The notes under the pieces are model-generated. The model was given only the letters and a program-made list of their open reading frames with translations, was not told where the DNA came from and made no database searches. The position numbers and the translations under genes are program-made. A stretch of 10,429 nt of DNA from Actinomycetota bacterium (lineage in GTDB: Bacteria > Actinomycetota > Acidimicrobiia > Acidimicrobiales > AC-14), in assembly GCA_020200615.1 (NCBI GenBank), contig JAIVIH010000279.1, forward strand, positions 1-10,429. Direction: 5' to 3'. Below are positions 6,682 to 10,429 of this stretch, piece by piece (positions within the stretch are counted from its first letter, which is position 1; every line of letters starts with the position of its first letter).

Positions 6682-7227
6682 ATGCGGGCCTTGGCCCACG
6701 AGCTCGGGGTGGGGACGATGTCGCTCTACCACCACGTCCCCAACAAGGACGCCCTGCTCGACGGTTTGGTCGAGGCGGCCCTGTCCGAGATCGAGATCCC
6801 GTCGGTCGACTCCGGCACCTGGGATCAGCGGGCGGCGCGCATGGCCCGCTCCCTCCGGATGGTGACCATGCGCCATCCCGGCTGCGTCCCCCTGCTGGTC
6901 ACCCGGCCCTTCACCACCGCCACCGCCCTCCGTCCGTGCGAGGCCGCCTTCGAAGCCCTCGAGGAGGCGGGGCTCGACGTGGAGCAGGCCCTCATCGCCT
7001 TCCGCACGATCGTGGCCTACGTCCTGGGCTTCGTGATGATGGAGTCGGCCGGATTCTTCGGCGGCGTCGGCCCCGACCGCGATCCCGAGGAGCTGATGGA
7101 GCTGGGGCTCCCTCGGCTGGCCGAGCTGGCCCCCCACCTGGCCGGCCGCGACGTCGACGCCGACTTCGACGGCGGGCTCCGGGTGGTCGAGCTGGGGGCC
7201 CTGACCGCCCTCCTCGGAGGTCGCTGA
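6682..7227 (+). CDS. TetR-family regulator (TetR_C-type), apparently lacking helix 1
   Basis: From the ATG at 6682 the product is 181 residues. It begins with MRALAHELGVGTMSLYHHVP and then NKDALLDGLVEA. These are helices 2 and 3 (the recognition helix GTMSLYHHVPNK) and helix 4 of a TetR DNA-binding domain. The ligand-binding part (about 45-180) resembles the TetR_C class, with MRHPGCVPLL and AYVLGFVMMESAGF. Relatives normally carry some 20-30 residues before the MR-LA-LGV stretch, forming helix 1. Here the frame runs straight back into the palindrome, and I found no helix-1-like sequence in any upstream frame. No Shine-Dalgarno site precedes the ATG; an in-frame TTG at 6649 would add 11 unrelated residues. 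The gene is either truncated or has a non-standard start. It is divergent from the MMPL exporter, its likely target. Confidence 0.85.
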   Translation: MRALAHELGVGTMSLYHHVPNKDALLDGLVEAALSEIEIPSVDSGTWDQRAARMARSLRMVTMRHPGCVPLLVTRPFTTATALRPCEAAFEALEEAGLDVEQALIAFRTIVAYVLGFVMMESAGFFGGVGPDRDPEELMELGLPRLAELAPHLAGRDVDADFDGGLRVVELGALTALLGGR

Positions 7228-7253
7228 GCGACGGCTCCGGGCGCCGGTAAGGT
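7224..7253 (+). promoter_or_regulatory. Candidate promoter of the amidase gene
   Basis: TAAGGT (7248-7253), preceded by CCGG, fits the TAnnnT -10 pattern. CTGAGC (7224-7229) or TGAGCG (7225-7230) sits 18 or 17 bp upstream as a weak -35, overlapping the TetR-family stop codon. The transcript would begin near 7260, inside or just before a hairpin. Confidence 0.35.
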
Positions 7254-7254
7254 T

Positions 7255-7276
7255 CCCGCCCGAAGGCCGGGGCGGG
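7255..7276 (+). repeat. GC hairpin in the amidase leader or after the TetR gene
   Basis: CCCGCCC (7255-7261) pairs perfectly with GGGCGGG (7270-7276) around an 8-nt loop, and ACTTT follows. The T-run is too short for a strong intrinsic terminator. It could end the TetR transcript weakly or lie in the 5' leader of the amidase mRNA. Confidence 0.35.
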
Positions 7277-7301
7277 ACTTTCGTGGCCGAAGGAGCTGGC
7301 G

Positions 7302-8555
7302 ATGACGTCGTCCGATCACCATTGCGCCACCGCCCGACGGCGGGTGGCGGCCATAGTGGCGTTTGCCCTGGCCACCATCGGCCTCGTTGTCGTCGGCGGC
7401 AGCGTCGAAGCCCAGGTCGTGGTGCGAATCCGGGCCGGTGAGGTCACCCGCGTGCTACACGGTCTCGGCGTCATCCCCCTGCCCTTCGCCGCCCGGGACA
7501 TCGCCGTGCACTGGCAGGGCAACCCCGACGCCCAGGTCACCTATGCGCTCAGCGGGGACGGCGTGAGCTTCGGGGCCTCAGCCGACGTGGGCCGGGACGA
7601 GGTGGGGGAGCAGCGCGGCAACGGAGAGACCTACGGCGCTGTCATCCCCGCTGCCGGGGCCACCTTCGTCCGGGTCAGCAGCGACCGTCCCCTCGGTCGG
7701 CTGACGGTTCTCGCTCTGGCCGACGGTGAGCGGGTCGTCACCTACAAGCCTGTGCCCGGGCGGCCCGCCGGAGGCGCCGTGACCCAGCGTCCGATCGTCC
7801 CCCGATCGGGATGGGGGGCCGACGAGTCGCTCCGCTTCGACGCCGCCGGCAACGAGGTATGGGCCCCGACCTTCCACCCCGTCCAGAAGCTGATCGTGCA
7901 CCACACCGCCGGCGCCAACCGCGATCCCGATCCGGCCGCCACCCTCCGGTCGATCTACTACTACCACGCAGTCACGCAGGGCTGGGGAGACATCGGGTAC
8001 AACTTCCTCATCGACGAGAGCGGCACGATCTACAAGGGCCGCCACTCGCACACGACGGCCACGCCATCGCCGGCCTCGCCCAGTCCTGATGACACGCTCA
8101 CGGGCGAGGACGCGGCCGGCAACGGCGTCACCGCGGCCCACGCCGTGAACTTCAACTCCGGCACCGTCGGCGTCGCCCTCCTGGGCACTCTCACCAACCA
8201 GGACGCCACGCCTGCGGCGAGGAGCGCACTGGTCGACTTCCTGGCCTGGAAGGCGGACGCCCACGGCATCGACCCCACGGGTTCGTCCAACTTCGTGAAC
8301 CCGGTCAGCGGCGGCCAGAAGGTGTTCGCCAACATCGCCGGCCACCGCGATGTCAGCGCCACGGAGTGCCCGGGCGGAGTGTTCTACGACACCCTGCCGG
8401 CGCTGCGTACCGCCGTCGCCACCCGGATCTCCGGAGGATCGACGTCGACCACCGTGGCCCCGTCCACCACCACGACGACACGCCCGAAGAAGGGCCGCAA
8501 GCCGGTCGCCAACCTGCTGGCCACCCTCCAGGAGGCCACCCGCACCCTCGGCTGA
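7302..8555 (+). CDS. Secreted N-acetylmuramoyl-L-alanine amidase (PGRP/Amidase_2 type)
   Basis: The 417-residue exported peptidoglycan hydrolase would cut the bond between N-acetylmuramic acid and L-alanine. A Sec signal peptide is clear: basic TARRR (10-14), a hydrophobic run (15-33), and cleavage likely after VEA at 37. Residues 38-160 form a beta-rich N-terminal domain without a name I recognise. The amidase domain spans about 163-375, starting IVPRSGWGADES. The zinc ligands are His200 in LIVHHTAG, His348 in AGHRD and Cys356 in TECPGG. The YNFLIDESGTIYKGR stretch (233-247) is also conserved. Between it and AAHAVNFNSGTVGVALLG (278-295) lies about 20-30 residues of Ser/Pro/Asp-rich extra sequence. 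The tail (380-397) is Thr-rich and then basic, suggesting wall association or a flexible spacer. AAGGAG at 7290-7295 lies 6 nt before the ATG, so the start is secure. Confidence 0.94.
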   Translation: MTSSDHHCATARRRVAAIVAFALATIGLVVVGGSVEAQVVVRIRAGEVTRVLHGLGVIPLPFAARDIAVHWQGNPDAQVTYALSGDGVSFGASADVGRDEVGEQRGNGETYGAVIPAAGATFVRVSSDRPLGRLTVLALADGERVVTYKPVPGRPAGGAVTQRPIVPRSGWGADESLRFDAAGNEVWAPTFHPVQKLIVHHTAGANRDPDPAATLRSIYYYHAVTQGWGDIGYNFLIDESGTIYKGRHSHTTATPSPASPSPDDTLTGEDAAGNGVTAAHAVNFNSGTVGVALLGTLTNQDATPAARSALVDFLAWKADAHGIDPTGSSNFVNPVSGGQKVFANIAGHRDVSATECPGGVFYDTLPALRTAVATRISGGSTSTTVAPSTTTTTRPKKGRKPVANLLATLQEATRTLG

Positions 8556-8580
8556 CGCATCAACGGCGGCTCGCTATCCT
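8552..8580 (+). promoter_or_regulatory. Candidate promoter of the two-gene unit 8604-9609
   Basis: CTGACG (8552-8557) and TATCCT (8575-8580) are spaced by exactly 17 bp, each matching four of six consensus bases. The -35 overlaps the amidase stop codon. The predicted start of transcription, near 8587, gives a leader of under 20 nt before the GTG at 8604. Confidence 0.45.
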
Positions 8581-8603
8581 CGGTGTGACTGGGAAGTGCG
8601 CCC

Positions 8604-8897
8604 GTGAGCAACGAGAGGGACAACCTCACCGAGCTGATCCGCCTGCAGCTGGCCGAGCGCGACGTCTGTGAAATCGCCAGCTCGTACCTGCTCGAAGTCG
8701 AGCTTCGGGAACGCTTGGCCGCTCTCGGCGTGGAGCCCTCGCCGGATGTGAGCGTCGCCCTCATGGCCGTGGCCATGCTCCTCGCCGAGAAAGCCCCCGA
8801 GTGGGGCGGGGACTGTCGTGACGCCCTGGGTGAGATCGCCCAACTCGGCTTGGCTCTCTTGGTGCAGTCGGACACGGGCGAGCAACCCGACGGCTGA
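8604..8897 (+). CDS. Small uncharacterised helical protein, 97 residues
   Basis: I do not recognise this family. The sequence is mostly predicted helix: NLTELIRLQLAERDVCEIAS (7-26), then LLEVELRERLAALGVEPSPD, then VALMAVAMLLAEKAPEW, then a Gly/Asp-containing turn and ALGEIAQLGLALLVQ. It is acidic overall, with two Cys residues at 22 and 70. There is no signal peptide, and the hydrophobic runs are short and amphipathic rather than membrane-spanning. The GTG at 8604 has GGGAAG about 7 nt upstream as a weak ribosome binding site. Codon use matches the neighbours, and a promoter precedes it, so I think it is real. It sits 13 bp before the DM13 membrane protein and is probably cotranscribed with it. 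Confidence 0.7.
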   Translation: MSNERDNLTELIRLQLAERDVCEIASSYLLEVELRERLAALGVEPSPDVSVALMAVAMLLAEKAPEWGGDCRDALGEIAQLGLALLVQSDTGEQPDG

Positions 8898-8910
8898 CGC
8901 TGCGCCGCTG

Positions 8911-9609
8911 GTGGGACGGCTGCTCCCGGCGTTGCCGGCAGTTGCCTTTCTGGCCACGTTCGGGTTCTTCTTCGTGGACAAGAACCGCGAGGCCCGTACC
9001 GTCCTGAAGAGCGGTCGGGGCCTGTTCACTGTGGCCGCCATCATCGTCGGTTACCTGGCCATCGCCTTCGTGCTGCGGCGCTTCGTCCGCTGGGCATGGG
9101 CGGCGCCAGTCGTGCTCACGGCCGTGGTCGTCGCACTGGCCGCCTGGATCGTCCGCCCGTACTACGTCGACGAGACGGCCGATCGTCAACTGGTGGCGGG
9201 CCCAGTTCAGGACGCGTCGGAGGTGACGGCGCCGGCGACGAGCCAGGACCAGCCTCCTCAGTCACAGGCTCCCGCCGCCGGACCCGTGCGCATCAGCTCC
9301 GGTGCCATCCGGGGCCTCGGCCACGACGCCAGCGGCACGATCTCGATCATCCGCAGTCCCGACGGCTCGAGCGTCGCGCGCTTCGAGAACTTCGACATCG
9401 AGGGCACGCCCGACCCCCGGGTGTATCTCGTCCAGGGCGACGACGTGCGCGCCCCAGGCGGGATCGAGCTGGGGCGCCTTCAGGGGAATGTGGGTCAGGT
9501 CCTCGACTACGCCGTCCCCGACACGGAGGCAGGCCCGGGCTGGACCGTCCTCGTCTGGTGCCGCAGCTTCTCGGTCCCGATCGCGAACGCCACCCAGACC
9601 CCGGCCTGA
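8911..9609 (+). CDS. Three-TM protein with extracytoplasmic DM13 domain
   Basis: From the GTG at 8911 the product is 232 residues. Three hydrophobic segments lie at about 2-21 (LLPALPAVAFLATFGFFF), 40-57 (TVAAIIVGYLAIAFVL) and 66-81 (PVVLTAVVVALAAWIV). A Pro/Gln/Ala-rich linker (about 95-125) follows. The C-terminal domain (about 127-225) matches DM13: SGTISIIRSPDGSSVARFEN, FDIEGTPDPRVYLVQGD, then GRLQGNVGQVLDY and WTVLVWCRSFSVPIANA with the family's conserved Cys (217 here). DM13 domains have been proposed to act in redox or electron transfer through this Cys; that is a published prediction for the family, not shown here. Three TM segments with N-terminus inside would put the domain outside the cell. 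The start is uncertain: a GTG at 8818 is in frame but overlaps the preceding gene by 80 bp, and 8911 has no clear Shine-Dalgarno site. Confidence 0.85.
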   Translation: MGRLLPALPAVAFLATFGFFFVDKNREARTVLKSGRGLFTVAAIIVGYLAIAFVLRRFVRWAWAAPVVLTAVVVALAAWIVRPYYVDETADRQLVAGPVQDASEVTAPATSQDQPPQSQAPAAGPVRISSGAIRGLGHDASGTISIIRSPDGSSVARFENFDIEGTPDPRVYLVQGDDVRAPGGIELGRLQGNVGQVLDYAVPDTEAGPGWTVLVWCRSFSVPIANATQTPA

Positions 9610-9630
9610 GCGCACGACGCTGGGCGCTCA
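9607..9630. terminator. Inverted repeat formed by two convergent stop codons
   Basis: TGAGCGC (9607-9613) and GCGCTCA (9624-9630) are a perfect 7-bp inverted repeat around a 10-nt loop. The first three bases are the TGA of the DM13 gene, and the last three are the TGA of the toxin gene on the other strand. The hairpin could serve as a shared 3' end for both convergent transcripts, although no T-run follows. Confidence 0.45.
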
Positions 9631-9996
9631 AGGGAGGTTCAGTACGTTGCGGAGGATCTCGTCAACCGTGTGACGGGTCGCCGAATCGAGCCGGCCCATG
9701 CGTTCACCCAAACGCCGGGTTGAAATCGCCCGGACCTGTTCGACTTGGAACGCCGTCGTGTGGTCGAGGCCGTTGTTGTCATCGGGTTCGGCCACGACGT
9801 GGAGCGGCAGTTGTCTGATCGTGGACGTCCCAGGTACGACGATGACCAGGCGAAGGTTCGGGTGGTGAAGTTGATCGTCCGACACGATCAGCGCGGGGCG
9901 GCGTAGAGCCTGCTCGCGGTCCGCGGGATGAGCCCCGAAGTCGACGCGCCAGATGTCGCCACGCGAGAGCGTGGGCTCAGTCGCCACGGATCCCAT
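9628..9996 (-). CDS. MazF/PemK-type toxin endoribonuclease
   Basis: The 122-residue protein shows the MazF/PemK fold signature in order: RGDIWRVDFGAHPADREQA (12-30), RRPALIVSDDQLHHPN (32-47), LVIVVPGTST (50-59), LPLHVVAEP (63-71), and TTAFQVEQVRAISTRRLGER (80-99). MazF toxins cleave mRNA at short sequences; the family's catalytic Arg and Thr/Ser would be Arg33 in RRPAL and one of T57-S58-T59. The ATG at 9996 overlaps the antitoxin gene by 20 bp. A GTG at 9987, with GGGA just upstream, gives an 11-bp overlap and is nearly as good. A longer frame from 10035 is open but would overlap the antitoxin by 59 bp. The overlap and the adjacent ribbon-helix-helix protein mark a type II toxin-antitoxin module, in which translation of the two is coupled. 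Cleavage specificity cannot be read from the sequence. Confidence 0.92.
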   Translation of the reverse strand: MGSVATEPTLSRGDIWRVDFGAHPADREQALRRPALIVSDDQLHHPNLRLVIVVPGTSTIRQLPLHVVAEPDDNNGLDHTTAFQVEQVRAISTRRLGERMGRLDSATRHTVDEILRNVLNLP

Positions 9997-10234
9997 CGCC
10001 CGCGGCGTCGTCCAGCACCTCGACCTCAGCTTCATACGCAGCGTGCTCGTCGTCAGTCAGCTTCTCGATGGCGTCATGGACGTTGTCCCACCATTCCTCG
10101 CGGCTGAGGCGGTGGATGGCGTCGCTCACCACGTCGAGCAGCGTCGTGCCCCTCTGGTTCGCGATCCTGGCGATCTCGTCGCGCAGCTCGACGGGGACCC
10201 TAAGCGTGGTCGTCTCGTGTGGCGCCATAGACAT
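9977..10234 (-). CDS. Ribbon-helix-helix antitoxin of the MazF-type pair
   Basis: The 85-residue protein starts with the ribbon strand TTTLRVPVEL (8-17), then helix A ELRDEIARIANQRG (16-29) and helix B TLLDVVSDAIHRLS (31-44). This is the Arc/MetJ ribbon-helix-helix fold, which dimerises and binds DNA. The remaining acidic tail (45-85), including REEWWDNVHDAIEKL and DDEHAAYEAEVEVLDD, is the likely toxin-binding arm. Such antitoxins neutralise the toxin and repress their own promoter. There are two ATGs, at 10234 and 10228; the second has AGG 8 nt upstream and may be the true start (83 residues). The gene precedes and overlaps the toxin. No clear operator palindrome is visible upstream. Confidence 0.9.
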   Translation of the reverse strand: MSMAPHETTTLRVPVELRDEIARIANQRGTTLLDVVSDAIHRLSREEWWDNVHDAIEKLTDDEHAAYEAEVEVLDDAAGDGIRGD

Positions 10235-10429
10235 AGCCTACTGAGGCGACAAGCTGAGCGCTGGGTACCTGAGCGCCAAGAAGTTCACCAACCGTCCGTC
10301 TCTGGGCGTCGCCGCTTGATGGGTGCCCCAAGTCACACCTACGGCCGGGACCTAACGTGAGAAGATGTGTCGCCAGCCGACTGCTGAACGCGTGCCCTCC
10401 GATCGGCCGTTGGGCGGGCCGGGCCCCCG
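10235..10429. other. Intergenic region with possible leaderless gene start at the right edge
   Basis: These 195 bases lie upstream of the toxin-antitoxin pair. I see no clear -35/-10 pair for the antitoxin. On the plus strand TAACGT (10353-10358) fits the TAnnnT pattern and ends 6 nt before an ATG at 10365. The frame from that ATG (MCRQPTAERVPSDRPLGGPG) stays open to the window edge. It is too short to judge and may be a chance frame. The codons do not show a recognisable domain. Confidence 0.3.

Noticed and set aside
8430..8500. Thr-codon run in the amidase tail as a DNA repeat
   Set aside because: It is an irregular low-complexity coding stretch (ACC/ACG codons), not a tandem repeat with a fixed unit.
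8818..8910. Longer start for the DM13 protein
   Set aside because: It would overlap the 97-residue gene by 80 bp, and the added residues (Trp, Ser, Arg, Cys-rich) look like an out-of-frame reading; the first membrane segment begins after 8911.
8384..9189. Minus-strand frames opposite the amidase end and DM13 gene
   Set aside because: They overlap each other and are antisense to well-supported genes; no motif is recognisable.
9953..10360. 135-residue plus-strand frame at the right end
   Set aside because: It is antisense to the toxin-antitoxin pair, has no start signals and shows no domain.

Overview
The window is a stretch of high-GC bacterial chromosome with tightly packed genes, ordinary in gene density and without tRNA, rRNA, CRISPR or insertion-sequence signals. 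The codon bias (G/C at third positions), Thr-rich secreted-protein tail, MMPL transporter, PGM1-like ATP-grasp protein, DM13 domain and TAnnnT promoter hexamers all suit an actinobacterium. A deep-branching lineage such as Acidimicrobiia is my guess, not something the sequence proves.

Layout from left to right. A secreted/lipoprotein-like protein, cut by the left edge, ends at 532. It converges on a two-CBS-domain protein (622-1152, minus) across a gap holding three GC-rich hairpins. A divergent promoter region (1153-1347) separates the CBS gene from a small low-affinity iron permease-family membrane protein (1348-1770, plus). Next comes a translationally coupled minus-strand pair, an aldo/keto reductase (3293-4240) followed by a PGM1-like ATP-grasp ligase (1794-3290). 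Upstream on the same strand is an MMPL/RND-type exporter (4336-6576). Its promoter lies in a short divergent region with a TetR-family regulator (6682-7227, plus). A perfect 17-bp palindrome (6659-6675) fills the spacer of the exporter promoter.

The right third holds a secreted zinc amidase (7302-8555, plus), then a two-gene unit of an unrecognised 97-residue protein (8604-8897) and a three-TM protein with an extracytoplasmic DM13 domain (8911-9609). Converging on it from the right is a type II toxin-antitoxin pair, ribbon-helix-helix antitoxin (9977-10234) and MazF/PemK toxin (9628-9996). The two convergent stop codons form the ends of a perfect inverted repeat. The last 195 bases hold only a possible leaderless start at 10365, cut by the edge.

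The most notable points are: (1) the TetR regulator has no recognisable first DNA-binding-domain helix, its reading frame starting at the conserved MR-LA-LGV stretch a few bases after its presumed operator; (2) the operator fits almost exactly between the -35 and -10 of the exporter; (3) the ATP-grasp ligase and aldo/keto reductase are coupled, a candidate small-molecule modification pair of unknown product. I do not see a clear multi-gene defence or mobile system apart from the toxin-antitoxin pair.
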